Below are positions 12,293-23,402 of a stretch of 64,000 bases of DNA, piece after piece. The position numbers and the translations under genes are program-made. The notes beneath the pieces are model-generated. The model ran no database searches. It had not been told where the DNA came from and was given only the letters and a program-made list of their open reading frames with translations. This stretch comes from Saccharum officinarum (Eukaryota; Streptophyta; Magnoliopsida; Poales; Poaceae): positions 103,560,036 to 103,624,035 of the forward strand of contig CM036168.1 in assembly GCA_020631735.1 (NCBI GenBank), in the 5' to 3' direction. The first letter of the stretch is position 1. The number at the start of each line of letters is the position of its first letter.

Positions 12293-13227
12293 TAATATTT
12301 TTCTAAGGATCGTGTATAACAATTGTGCATTTCAAACGAGGTAAGCTAATGAAGAACATTTTCATTTTCTCCTTATTGGCCTAAAATTTTACGTGGTCTT
12401 ACTAGTGGATGAAACCTATTGGCTAGATTGTTTACTACTCCCAGATTTATTAACGAGATTTTTTTATTTCATTAGGACAAGACTTTGACCAACAATTGCA
12501 CTATTAATATATTATTTATATGACATAAATTAAATCACATTTTAGTATTTTTCAATATGAATAGAATGACATCAATTTTCTATTAAAAAATCATAGAATT
12601 TTTTTTGGGCCAAATGTCTTTTCTAACGAAACGAAATATGCCTCATAATTTCAAACAAAATGATTACCTATTATGGCTCTATTCACGCTAGCTGAGCCAT
12701 TGCAATCTTATTTTTGCTTAGAATGTGAACAAATTATAAGAACTGTAATTAATCTTAAGAAGAATCAGGCGACAAAAGAAAAGTCTCTCATGCCTCATTA
12801 AACAGCTTGGACTGCTCTTGATTGGCTTAATCTAAGACCATTTGTCGGGCTAATCTATGCTATAAATGGCTTGAAGCATTCTGGATTAGTTTAATTTGCT
12901 CATTCAACTCCTAAAAGTCCTTATATTCTATGACAATTATTAAACACCAGAAGCCTTTATACTCGCCCTATCCCAAAGTGTTGACGAAAAATGTTGCTTA
13001 TCTCTAAACTGGTACCAATTGCCGCTCGTCACCATAGTACGCTCAAACTGTTTGCCAAGTAGTAATGCTTAGGTGACGGGAACCGGAGAAACATTGGATA
13101 GGAGGAAATTACAACAAAGGTTCTAAGAGGGTAAATTGGCCTTGAGCCAAAATCCTAGGATAATAGCTCATAAAGATCCACACAAATTACTAGTTAATAA
13201 CTCATTTGGTGGGGCGAACTATCATAG
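12293..13227. other. Gene-free AT-rich stretch
   Basis: No gene, RNA or clear mobile element recognised. Confidence 0.4.
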
Positions 13228-13470
13228 GTCGGTTGGTTGTATTTCTTGTGGTGGAACATGTCACCCGGATTCAGGTTTTCGACTTGGCACGGGTGCTCGT
13301 ATTTTCCTGGATTTGTTCAAGGATTTAATGGTGTTATGCTTTCAGTGGTAGGCGACATCCCTGTCGACTGCGAGACGCCTGTGGTGACTTCGTGAATCTC
13401 GAGATCTATTGGTTCAGTCTTTTGAAGGTACTCATAGGGATAGGGTTTGCGTAAGTGTGTTCTAAAAAAA
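13228..13470 (+). mobile_element. SINE-like retroposon with pol III B-box and A tail
   Basis: The head GGTCGGTTGGTTG is followed by a B-box-like segment AGGTTTTCGACTT (13273-13285). A conserved body follows, with GTAGGCGACATCCCTGTCGA and GCCTGTGGTGACTTCGTGAA. The unit ends in TCTAAAAAAA (13461-13470). The body resembles tRNA-derived SINEs repeated in grass genomes; the family name is not assigned. Target duplications were not identified. Confidence 0.5.
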
Positions 13471-13811
13471 CTCATATGGTGGGACTTCAATTCTAATCTT
13501 TGGCGAAATATATAAAATGCCACAACATTGGACAAGGCCATGGCATCGTGTGTAAACTATAATGATTGTTTGACCATATGGGCTCTATGATTGTCCCCGT
13601 CTTCCATTTCGGGTTTCCCTGACATTCCGTAAGGTAGCACTCCATTTTATTTCCAGCTTTGCCATGTGCTTTTCTTGTGCAGGCACAGTGCAAGATCCAT
13701 GCGTGACGGCGACCTTTTGATATGCCAACGAGCAGAAAACGTCGTAGCACGCGTGCACGCTGTCGCAAGTCCTATTAAGATAGTTTTCGTACGGAGTATG
13801 CATCGTATCCA
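13471..13811. other. Gene-free spacer
   Basis: Only chance ORFs on both strands; nothing recognised. Confidence 0.4.
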
Positions 13812-14054
13812 GGGTGTGTTCACTTCGCGAAAAGTAGGTGAAAAGTTATTGTAGCACCTTTCGTTGTTATTTGGCAAAATTTGTCCAATCATGGACTAGC
13901 TAGGCTCAAAAGATTCGTCCCGACATTTACAGACAAACTATGCAATTAGTTATCTTTTTTACCTACATTTAATGCTCCATGCATGCGTAGAAAGATTTAA
14001 TGTGATGGGTGGAAGAGAAAATATTTTGGATTGGGATGGGAAGTGAACAAGGCC
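13812..14054. mobile_element. Tourist-like MITE, copy D
   Basis: From GGTGTGTTCACTTCGCG to GAAGTGAACAAGGCC, an inverted repeat. The interior core includes TGGACTAGCTAGGCTCAAAA, AGATTCGTCC, CTATGCAATTAG and AATGCTCCATGCATGCG. Confidence 0.7.
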
Positions 14055-14500
14055 CCCTCTGGAAATGGTTTCTGCTGACCGTACGTCACCACCGACCAAT
14101 GACCTTCTTTTTGTGATTGTAATTGTACTACTACTTACAGTTACAGAGTGGAAAAACAAGATAAGCAGGGAGGGGGGAATCTTTCACATGTTGGCGAGTA
14201 GGGACCATGCTATGCTGTTGCGTTGGCGTGTGCCTTCTGCCTTGTCCTTGACTCCTTGTTTGCATCGGATCACAATCCTTAGCCTCCTCGTTGATATGAG
14301 TGTAATTAGATAAGCATAAGGTGGGGTGCCACATTATGTGGTTCTAATACCACACAATTTTAGTGAGATTCTTCCTCAGCATTTTCCTGTCATCTGCACA
14401 TTGTGATCATTGTACTTGAAGTAATAAAGCTTGGTTCATAGGAAAATAGTATTCCGTATTCAATTTTCTTGATTCACCTCAGTTCCGAACTAAACTCATG

Positions 14501-14690
14501 GTTGGTTAGATTAGTTATGGTGGACTATAATCCGTCCACTCAAATTCAAGTTCAAGACTCAGAAAGGATGCTCGTATTTTCTTAGTTTTACTCTAAGAAA
14601 ATTGGTGATGTTTACTTAGTAGTAGATGACATGCACTTGGATAGCGAGAAGGTTGTGGTGACTTCACTAGTTTCAAGATATACACCTTGT
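14501..14690 (+). mobile_element. Second SINE-like copy, divergent
   Basis: It has the same order of motifs as 13228-13470: GTTGGTTAG head, B-box-like AGTTCAAGACTC, ATGCTCGTATTTTC and GTTGTGGTGACTTCAC. Diverged and lacking a clear A tail. Confidence 0.4.
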
Positions 14691-15577
14691 TTAATAAAGG
14701 AAGAAAATGTGTGCATTGCTCTTTTTTTCCCGAGAAATAGGTCCCAAAACTAGGGTGTTTAAGGCAACGATTAAAAGTGGGATAAACAAGGATCGATGGG
14801 GTACAGTTTGGTGGCGGGAGATTTAGCCAATCCACCGTTGGAGCGCGGGGTCCATTCCAAGACTGATCGGGCACATGAGAAACGCCAAGAAATGGTCCAA
14901 CCAAAAGTAGCTAAAACTTCCTCACAAAGCTGTGGTCGGCCCCTCGCTCCATTTGCTATACTATCTTTATCCAACCCAGGCCAAATCTAGCGAGTAGTGA
15001 TCCGTGTGGCACTCGCAGCCGTCGTGTAGGCATCGGGCATTCATCGGCAGACTGATGCCCAGTGAGTGATCCGTGTCATGTGAGGGCGCCTCAGCTGCGT
15101 GCGATCTTCGGATAAGCAAGCACTCCGCTCCGCATTATCCCGCCAACTGCTGTCCTTGTGGTGCAATGATTGGGGAGATCAGATCATCAGATCCAGCCCT
15201 GATGCATGGTTGGCGTAAACCAAAGCTATCGCTCGCTTTGATTGATTCCTCGATCGATCTCTCCCGTCCTTGGTCCATGTCACCTCGCGGGGCAGCGCAG
15301 ATCGATCCACACCAAATCTTCCACGGGATCGTTGCCCTTTATGGCTCCGCTTGTCGTGTTTCTCCTCCTCCAATGCACCATATCGCATCAGCAACCACAA
15401 CAGGGTGGTGCCTGCTGCCTACTAGGCAATAGCCGCAGTTTGCTGGGTCCCTGTGCAGAACTGAACAGGGAAGGAAGAAAACTCATGGCACGCATGGAAC
15501 ACGTAAGCAGGGCCCCGTGGGTACGTTACATCTGTCGGCACTCCACTTCACAAGTGAAGTAAGCCAAACAATTCCAT
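14691..15577. other. Gene-free stretch
   Basis: Moderately GC-rich, with overlapping chance ORFs on both strands and no recognisable domain or repeat. Confidence 0.35.
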
Positions 15578-16162
15578 GTGAGAGAACAAAGGAATAAAAA
15601 GACTCAAATGCCCCTAATCACCTTTTCCTCTTCCTGCTCCTTTCGTTGTCTTCTTCCTCAGAAATTCTCCACGCGAGAACCCAATCGACCGCACCCATCA
15701 GGAACTCAGGATGCCCCGGCGACTGCGGACCAGGCGGCGGCGCCGCGACACCGCGTACCCGCAGCCACATCTTGGTCCCGCGCCGGCGGCCGCACCGCGA
15801 CTCTGCACCTCGAGAGCCATGCCCCAGTCCCGCGTCCCCGGCGGCCGTGCTCCGAGCACCAAGGCCGCCCCGCACCGGCAGTAGGTCGTCCGGCGCATCC
15901 GTCCCGTCCCGGCGCCCTCGTTTCGTTGCCGCGCGAGCCATTCGGCGGCCGCGCGAGCCCGTTGGTGGACGCGCAGGTCCTTCCCTGGCGCTCGGTGGCC
16001 ACCAGCCGGCCGTGCCTCCTGGCAGCAGTGCCTTGGGCGGCCGCACCTCGGCGCCCCGATGGCCGCTCCCTCAACGTCAAGGCCCACCTCACCAGCGCGC
16101 TTCTTCCCGAGCGGGGGCAAGACCAGTCTACTGTGCTTATTGGGCTCCACGATGTCAGGTGA
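15578..16162. other. GC-rich segment, open on both strands, not a supported gene
   Basis: Long open frames exist on both strands (194 codons on +, 150 on -), as expected from high GC content rather than selection. The possible products are low-complexity Arg/Pro/Ala-rich and match no family I recognise. It could be a fragment of a first exon carried by a transposon. Confidence 0.3.
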
Positions 16163-16220
16163 AGTTGGGATAAGCTATTTTTTTTCAGCTGGATCCCAAC
16201 TTATCCCTTTGTGAGAGGAG

Positions 16221-16492
16221 GGCCTGTTTAGATACCAGATTTCACCCTAAATTCTACTATGCAAAAAGAAGATTCTCTATCACATCAAAATGCCGGCACA
16301 TGCATGGAGTACTAAATGTAGATGAAATAAAAAACTAATTGAACAGTTTTGTTGTACTTTACGAGACGAACATTTTGAGCCTAATTAATCAATGTTTGAA
16401 CAAAAAAATATAAATACAAACGAAATGCTACGGTGCGGAATCTTGCACTGTGTAAAATCAGCACCTCCCGATTCGGCCGAACTAAACACGAC
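16221..16492. mobile_element. Tourist-like MITE, copy E
   Basis: From GGCCTGTTTAGATACC to GAACTAAACACGACC. The interior matches copy A in opposite orientation, including ACATGCATGGAGTACTAAAT, TTGTACTTTACGAGACGAAC and CCTAATTAATC. Confidence 0.65.
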
Positions 16493-16807
16493 CGAGGAGT
16501 GAAGCTGTTTTGGAAATAGGTGCTCGGTAAATGAGCTGTTGTGAGCGGTGCGGGCCTAAGTGTACTCGGCTCCTGTTGCCAGTCGCAGGACGGGACGGGC
16601 AGTGGCACTTCCGCCGGCCGGCCGCCGCTCGGATCGAGCGCGCGAGAGAGCCACACGAACCCCGCACTTCCGCCTAGTAGTGGCTAGTGGCCGTGTCAAG
16701 CACCGCATGGAAAAGGGATTCGGTTCGTGATGAAAGCTGGCCGAACAGGGGTCCTCGGGATCACCAAACTTTACCAATCACAAGTCGCCATCACATCCCA
16801 ATAATAA

Positions 16808-17049
16808 GGCACCGTTTAGATGCCAAAAATTTTGCCAAAATTTTCAGACTCCCCGTCACATCGAATCTTTGAACGCATGCATGGAGCATTAAATATAGAT
16901 ACAAAATAAAACTAATTACACAGTTTAGACGAAATGGACGAGACAAATCTTTTAAGCCTAATTAGACTATGATTGGACAATATTTGCCAAATAACAACGA
17001 AACTGCTACAGTAGCGTTTCGCCAAAAATTTTACCAACTAAACAGCCTC
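16808..17049. mobile_element. Tourist-like MITE, copy F, with TAA target duplication
   Basis: A 242-bp element from GGCACCGTTTAGATGCC to CCAACTAAACAGCCTC, flanked by TAA at 16805-16807 and 17050-17052. It carries the family core (GCATGCATGGAGCATTAAAT, ACACAGTTTAGACGAAATGG, GCTACAGTAGCG). Confidence 0.8.
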
Positions 17050-17921
17050 TAACGCAGACACCTGAACTCCTGATCGCTGACGCTGAGCACGCGAACTGAG
17101 CATCTGATTATTTTTTTTCAGGCCGCGTTCACTTGCTGCGCAGGCCACCCCCAATCCCGTCGGAAACACGGGGCCGGCTCGTCTCCCAATCCAGTTCCAG
17201 TCCCAGGAAAAGCACGGCGGGCAGTCGAGCACGAACCCAAAAAGGCGGGCCGCCGACTTCCTCGCAGCATCCCGGGCGAGGGGACCAACGGCCACGGGGG
17301 CTCCGCGTCACCCGCGACCAGATGGCTCGAGGGCACGCGACGAAATCGCTCCTGCTGTCCTGCACCAGTCGATCCGATCGATCAGGGGATGCAGGGCCAG
17401 CACCAAGTTGCCCTGACTGACCCGCGCAACTCCGGCGCCAAGGATGACGAGGACGACCGGGATCGCGATTCGTCCGCGGATCTCTGCCGATAGATAGATT
17501 CTCTGCGTATCCGCCACGGGCCATTCGTACGTACGTACGTGCTTTGAAATAGCATGTCCTATGAGCTGTGTGGTCCTTGTGGTACCAACGCTCGATTTTA
17601 GCAACCGCATGCCGAAGCTGAACCAACTTGCAATGGCCCCGGCAGTGAGCAGCTTCAGAGTGGCGTGTGTGAAAGTGAAACCCATCCCTAGACTCCTAGA
17701 AACGGAGAAACGAGCGTACTACGATGCATGGTTCGATTCCAGTGCTAGAGCAACCAAATCCAAACACAACGGAGCTCAATCATCGATAAATCTCCCAACG
17801 GCATAACTCATTCATATCGAAAACGAAGCTTGGCTAGACAAAAATAAAAACAATCATACATTACAATTGTAATATGTTTCTCCGCTAAAACTTTAGCGTC
17901 CGTCTATATGTGAGCATGTCA
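17050..17921. other. Gene-free stretch with GC-rich part
   Basis: 17110-17480 is GC-rich and open in several frames on both strands without a recognised domain. A short ACGT run (CGTACGTACGTACGTGC) lies near 17526. From about 17874 the sequence appears to be the left part of a small TIR element interrupted by the retroposon that follows. Confidence 0.35.
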
Positions 17922-17935
17922 TGTAGATCATGTTT
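17922..17935. repeat. Target-site duplication, left copy
   Basis: TGTAGATCATGTTT, identical to 20322-20335, flanks the zinc-knuckle retroposon. Confidence 0.85.
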
Positions 17936-20321
17936 TTTAGCGAATACGCACGAGTGTGCGTATTTTTGTATTAAGAAGATAAAAGTTCAAACAAATACAA
18001 GAGCGGCCATTCCCGGCCCGACCGACACCACGACGGGGCTACATTTTGAATATGACAAACTTGGGATCCACTGGGATCAACCAAACTACCCGCGCAACCC
18101 TTTACAAGTTGGGAACAGCTCGTCGAGGGCCTCAACTTCAGCAGTCGAAAGGTCGGCCTCGAAGTAGGATTAGTAGGAACGCTTGGCCGCAGAGGAAGGC
18201 GGCGCCGAAGGTTCTAAGAACCCCACCCTCTTCATAAGCAGTACCTCACCGCGCTTGGACACCGGAATGTGGTCCATCTGCTGAGCGGCAATCCGCCTGC
18301 TCCGAAGAGGCAAGGTCCGCTTGGGAGGCGTCTTATGCTTGGGAGGGGAGCTAATGAGGGGTGGCTGCCTCACCACTCGGACCTCGTCGATGAACTTGGA
18401 CAGCCGCCGCGCGGCCTCCCCCAGGGAAGGCGAATCCTCCTCAGCCGGTGCTACAGCGGCCGCCACGCGTGCCGCGCACGGGAGACGACTGAGGCGACTC
18501 GAGGTCCACCGTGCATTGAGGGGTCGTTGACGACGGGTCCCACAACGAGGCTAGACCCTCCGGAGACAGGCTGTCTGGGGCCTGTGCGGCCGCTGGTCGG
18601 GAGACGAGCTGGGCAGCAAGCTCATCCAGCATCGGGTCGACCGAGGTGAGCGGGGCGGAGGGAGCTGTGCGCTCATAGAGTGCTTCCGCCAAAGGGTCCG
18701 AATCGAGGAAGCAGCGCTCGGTAGTCGAAGCAGTAGCGTCGTCGGTGGGGTCGGCAGGCGCGTCCACGGCGGTGTCCGCCGCAGGCATACCACCGCGGTC
18801 CCGGCGTCGCCTTCGGCGACGGCGGGTGCTGAGGGCACCCCCCACGACCCCCTCGCGATCTCATCGGCCTTCAGTGTACCGCCGAGGGGAGCGAGCTGGG
18901 AGGGCGGTCGGTGGCCGGCACGAGTGTGGCGAGGTCAACCCCCGCCGTTCGTCGTCTTCTTGGACCGACACCAGTCCCTAGCAAGGTGGCTGAGACCGCG
19001 GCAGCGCAGACAACGCCGAGGTAACCGGCAAGTCGCCACGCGGTGCGAGAGGGAGAGGCAGTTGAAACATCTACCATGGAACTGTGTGGGAATCTTCTGA
19101 ACTTGCGTGCGCGGGCCAGAGCCGTGGCGAGACTCAAACGAGGCAGATGTAGGCCCCCCTCCTGTTGGGGTAGAATCTCACGGCATCCATCGATGTCGGG
19201 GGCAGAGACCCGCCTTCGCGGACCGAGACGTTGGCGGGCAGGAGCTCGACCATCGACCGCCCGGTCTAGCAAGCCGTGCACAAGTTGAGGGCGCGGCCGG
19301 CCGCGCCTACTCCGCCGCCGTGTAGGCCTCTGCCCAGCGTCCGCACCGCCGCGCCCCGGAATAGGTACAGTCTGGGCGCACACAGGGGACATGGAGATCG
19401 ACCTCGCCTGGCGAAGAGCGACCTCCAGATAGGAGGGACGGTCGCCGTCGGACTCATCGCTGTCGTCGTCTGCCCATCGGCGGTGCTTCAAGCGGCCTCC
19501 CAAGGATGGGTAGAATGGGTCCGTAGACGGAGAGAGCATGGAGCCCAGCGATGTCGGCTGCGTTGATAAGGAGGGGGGCGCGGCGTCGCTGTCGCAGCCG
19601 CCCCCGCGTCCTCGTCGTCATCCTCATCCGCATCCTCGCCATCGACGACGTCTTCGACGATGACTGGCGAGCTGTCCTCCAATGCACCCACCGAGGCAGC
19701 TGAGGAAGGCACAGCGCTCAGCGGCGGCGGCGTCACTGGCGAGACTGCAGTGCAGCGTGGCGGCCCCGAAGCAGTGGCGCCCGGCGTCACCGTCGGTGTG
19801 GCCGGGGCGGCACGAAGCACCGGCGGTGGCGTGGAGAGGCCAGCCCCGCCCCCCGCGCACCCCGAAGTGCCCGCGGCCGGAAGCTTCCGGAGCGCACCGG
19901 CGCAGCCACCCAATGTGGCCCAGGAGGGAGATCCTGGCGGTGGGGGGGAGGAGGTCCCGGCCGCCGGAACCAAGGCCGCCACCTCCACAGGGCCACCAGC
20001 GGCGTGCACCGGTGCTGCAGGCGGAGGGGGGCCCGTGGGTGACGCGCAGGCCAGGGCAGCGCTCACCGGGAGAGAGGAGGTAGAGGAGGTGGCGGATCTG
20101 GAGGAGGAAGGCGAAGGGGAGGCGATGGAGCCGCCCGGCGCTGCCGGCGGCGCATCCGCCATGGAGGACGGCGGCGGTGGCGGCGGGGCGCTAGCGTCCG
20201 CACCCAACCAGGGAGGGGAGGGAGTGGCCGAGGGTGGGGCGGATCTAGGGAGGGGAGAGAGGCGGGCGAGCGCCGGCGGCGGCGGCGGGGAGGGGTCCAG
20301 AGGCGCCGGGCTCTCCAGATC
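17936..20321 (-). mobile_element. ORF1-only non-LTR retroposon, 2.39 kb, with 14-bp target duplication
   Basis: Perfect 14-bp duplications bound the unit. Its 3' end on the minus strand is an A-run (TTCGCTAAAAAA) beside the left duplication, as expected of target-primed reverse transcription. The interior is GC-rich and encodes only a zinc-knuckle protein, so a partner LINE probably mobilised it. The insertion interrupts a small element with ends near 17874 (GTTTCTCCGCTAAAAC) and 20396 (CTCTAGCGGAACCAAAC). Confidence 0.75.
18170..20207 (-). pseudogene. Zinc-knuckle ORF1/gag-like protein of the retroposon, frameshifted
   Basis: The coding strand is minus. The N-terminal third starts at 20207 (MGADASAPPPPPPSS) and is Pro/Ala-rich, ending in an acidic run (VVDGEDADEDDDEDAG). 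A second frame (within 19539-18871) carries FYPSLGGRLKHRRWADDD. A third frame near 19080-18970 shows two CCHC knuckles, CFNCLSLSHRVATC and CLRCRGLSHLARDW; the last cysteine of the second is replaced by Trp. The C-terminal part (18466-18170) has LRSRRIAAQQMDHIPVSKRG, the counterpart of RSARLADK in the copy at 4717-6749. At least two frameshifts mean this copy is not translated whole. The role is inferred as RNA binding in the retroposon particle. Confidence 0.6.
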
Positions 20322-20335
20322 TGTAGATCATGTTT
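20322..20335. repeat. Target-site duplication, right copy
   Basis: TGTAGATCATGTTT, identical to 17922-17935. Confidence 0.85.
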
Positions 20336-20443
20336 AGATTGACTAAAAGAAGTTTGCTAGCTACTAAAAAAAAACTCTAGCGGAACCAAACAGCCTAACT
20401 TACCACATCTGTCTGTTTTGAACTATTCAACTATCCAGCTTAC

Positions 20444-21038
20444 TCTCTCCGTCCCAAAACAGTTGATGTTATACCATTCAAATTTTGTCCCAAAACAACT
20501 TCCGACGTTCTTCTTTCGACGTGTGAACCTATGAACTTCTCCAACGTCGTAGCTTTAGGTCAATCCCTAGTAACTTTCTTTGCTGACCGAGATTACCCAT
20601 CACTCACCTTCCTACTACCTACTGTAGGCTTGCTCCTGAAGCTGGAAACTACGAACAAAGTGAAAAACTAGAATCTAGATTGTGGTGCTTCATCTCTATA
20701 ATGGGCTCTTTACTGTGGTGCTTCATCAGAATTGGAAAAAGGATGAGAGTGGCATTGGCTTTAGGGGATGTTGCTGGCTCTATAGTAATTAAATCGGTCA
20801 TGGTGCATTTTGGAGAAGGATTGGATTGGATAGATAGTTTCTACCTCTCAGACGTGACAACAGTAGGTTATGGAGATTACGCCTGACATTCTTGCTTCCC
20901 AATACGCATTTCTCTTTTTATACAATATACATATCTCAACCTCTATCTCTCTCCTTCCCATAGGGGCACTTTGGTCTTTTAGCTACAACATTAGTATCGG
21001 TGCCCAATCCTAAAACGTCCATGATTTTGGGACAGATT
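20444..21038. mobile_element. Stowaway-like element carrying a host gene fragment
   Basis: The left end CTCTCTCCGTCCCAAAAC and the right end (reverse complement reads TCTGTCCCAAAATCATGGAC) resemble Stowaway termini in inverted orientation. Between them lies a K+-channel-like fragment. The boundaries and the single-element interpretation are inference. Confidence 0.35.
20746..20886 (+). pseudogene. Two-pore K+ channel (TPK/KCO) pore fragment
   Basis: Translation gives RVALALGDVAGSIVIKSVMV, then HFGEGLDWIDSFYLS and DVTTVGYGDYA before a TGA. TVGYGD is the K+ selectivity filter, and the preceding LDWIDSFYLS matches the pore helix of the second pore domain of plant vacuolar TPK channels. About three residues seem missing between YLS and the TTVGYGD stretch. 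No flanking exons, ankyrin or EF-hand parts are nearby, so this is a fragment, not a working channel gene. Confidence 0.65.
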
Positions 21039-22133
21039 TAGTTGATCTAAAAAACATCATAGTTTTCATGATGCTAATAAAAATTTTTGTGTTGTTGATT
21101 AGTTTGGTCACAAACCGAACAACGTCGGGTAAAGGTTAGGTTCTAGAACAAATTCACGACACAACCTTGTACAAAAACTATACTTGTGTATTGAGGGCTA
21201 TTTATTTGTGTATGGTGGGTTGTCCACAAATCCATAAAATAGGCATAATTTTGCAAGTTGCTTATATAAAACGTAAAAATTAAGCACATTTGCGGAGAAG
21301 CCTGACCAAAATTCTTATATACTCCATTGTAATTTCGCAACTGTCAAGAGAAGGCTGGCCAAATTTTATCTTACCTATAATATTTTGACCACAATTTGGT
21401 TTCCTAAAGTTTTGGCTTGCGCTAGAAATTTTGGCCATGGCCAACTACAGTAAATAGGAGCGGGGAGGGCAAGCCACGGGCTGCCATTTTGGTTGCCTGC
21501 CTTTGGCTAGACCGGCCAAAACAAATGAAGGGCGATGTGTCGGCTTGCTTGTGGTTTCATGTACTAGTCCAATCATTTTTTAGCATTTACTGTAATTTCA
21601 AACTATAATGGGTACGTTTGGTTTTTGCCCATGCATGCCCTGCCAAACCAGTTTGGCTGGCTGGACTTGGCTGTGCATAGGCTAGCTAGAAAGCATCATC
21701 GGCTGCCTGTGCAATGCTGTGACAAAATCGCAGCAGCCATCCAAGCTTTGATGGTGTCCACGGTCAACGACCGAGACGTGGCCAATGTCTCTTGAATCAT
21801 GTATCCAAATTACACTCGGTTTGCATTATAACGTTCCTCATGTTTTTCTCAACAAAACAAGATTCAAGTTAGGTATATTTTTATTGAGAAAAAAGGAGCA
21901 TATAGACCTCACATGCATGTCATACTCATAATATTTGGCAAAATTTGTCAGGGTCTGAACGCAAACACCCTTTGTTCTCTTGATTTTTGGCGCTGCCCAA
22001 TTTGGGTTGGTCAAGATCTGAACACCTTACTTTTTTGCCACGTTTTAGCAGCCATGCCCCTCCTATTTGGCACAAACTAAATAGTTCCTATGCTACAATT
22101 TTAATTTGCTAAACTGGGTGGGTAGGATTTTAA
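21039..22133. other. Gene-free AT-rich stretch
   Basis: No gene recognised. Local TTGGCCA-rich, self-complementary stretches (about 21350-21680) hint at old MITE debris, but no terminal repeats could be fixed. Confidence 0.35.
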
Positions 22134-22413
22134 GAGCAACTCCAACGGGATTGGTAAAAATAGATAGCTAAACTCATGATTTAGCCAACCTCTAAAATAA
22201 AAACCCCAGCCAAAAAACAAAAAACTCCAACAACCTTTCCAATAGGGTCAGGCTGGCACGTGCAAGCTATATTTGGTATGCAAGAATTCTGGGATACATG
22301 ACTTGCTATTTTAGAAAGCTAGATACACTAGCTGTTGGACTATATCTTTTTTTTTTCCAAAATAGTCAAATATAGATTACACAACATGGATAGCTGTTTA
22401 GTTGGAGTTGCTC
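22134..22413. mobile_element. MITE with GAGCAACTCCAAC inverted ends and TAA duplication
   Basis: GAGCAACTCCAAC at the left and GTTGGAGTTGCTC at the right are perfect 13-bp inverted repeats. TAA at 22131-22133 and 22414-22416 flanks the 280-bp unit, which fits the Tourist/PIF-Harbinger type. Non-coding. Confidence 0.8.
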
Positions 22414-22848
22414 TAATGCGATCCGTTCATCAATGTGAGAGCGATCCGCCCACCAATGTGCGGTGGGTTTTGATTTGAAAAGTTCAAGTTTTTGCGAGTT
22501 TTGGTTTGAACTTTTAAAGTGACCAATACAGTGTTTGAAGGTTTTCCTTTACAATATGATAATCTTTACTGAAATAGTTGGAGGGAGTAAATTGAACCAG
22601 ATGTAAGTTTAGAGGGTAATCTGGACATATGCCAAACTTGAGGAAAGTAATTTGGACTTTTTCCTTTAAGGTACGGTTTTGGCATAGCTCAAACTCTGAA
22701 ATTCAATGAAGTTACTTAAACATATATTTTTAGTTTAAACAATAACAAAGCCGCTTTAGAAAATTTTACGGGTAGAGATTCGCTAGACAAGCCTTGATGG
22801 ATAGAGTACTACTTTCTTTTTTCTTAATAGGGTACTACTAGGGCTAGC
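22414..22848. other. Gene-free stretch
   Basis: AT-rich; nothing recognised. Confidence 0.35.
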
Positions 22849-23402
22849 TTGCGCACTCAAACGCACTTCTGCTCCCCCACGCCCCGGGCGCCCGTCCCGC
22901 ATCGTCCATTAAAAAAATCGCTTCCCCGCCTTAGGCGTCGCCTCCCTTGTCGCCTCCTCACCCTAGTCGGCTCCAGTTCGGCGGACGTCGCCCTGGCCCT
23001 CGCCCCCGCTCCACCACCTCCCACCGCCCCGCCACCCACCGCCCGCGGCAACCTTCTTCTTTCCCTCCCCCTCCCACAACCGTCGCGAGCTCCGGCCCCA
23101 TGGCGCCCCCGCCCCAATCTGGTCCGGCCGCCTCCACCACCGCCAGGGCCCCTAAACCGCCCGCCGCCCATCCCCACCGCCTGGCCGGCGTTCCTCCCCC
23201 GAATCCCTTCCTTCTAAGGCCATTGGAGTTAGGGTTGGGGGCGGCGGTGGTGCGGTCGCCAAAGTTGGGAAGCATCTTCTCCGACAGTGGTGCGGGCGCA
23301 AGGTGGGGCGCGGGCGGTCCCTTCTTCTCCGGCAGCGGTGACAACAGTTTGTTGGTGGGCACGAGCTCATGGTGCGGCGCGGGCGTGTGCGACGAGAGGT
23401 AG
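22849..23402 (+). other. GC-rich, proline-rich open segment; possible captured first exon
   Basis: Two overlapping plus-strand frames (22849-23217 and 22947-23402) are open and Pro/Ala-rich (e.g. APAPPPPTAPPPTARG; GAGARWGAGGPFFSGSG). The second ends at a possible splice donor (GAGAG|GTAGATTC near 23399). The composition contrasts sharply with the AT-rich flanks. I recognise no family and no downstream exon. It may be an exon fragment moved by a transposon, or chance. Confidence 0.3.

Noticed and set aside
17129..17685. Overlapping minus-strand frames of 125-165 codons
   Set aside because: GC-driven open frames in several phases, with no domain or splice structure.
20680..20886. Functional K+ channel gene
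   Set aside because: Only one pore segment is present, about three residues are missing between YLS and TTVGYGD, and no other exons are nearby.
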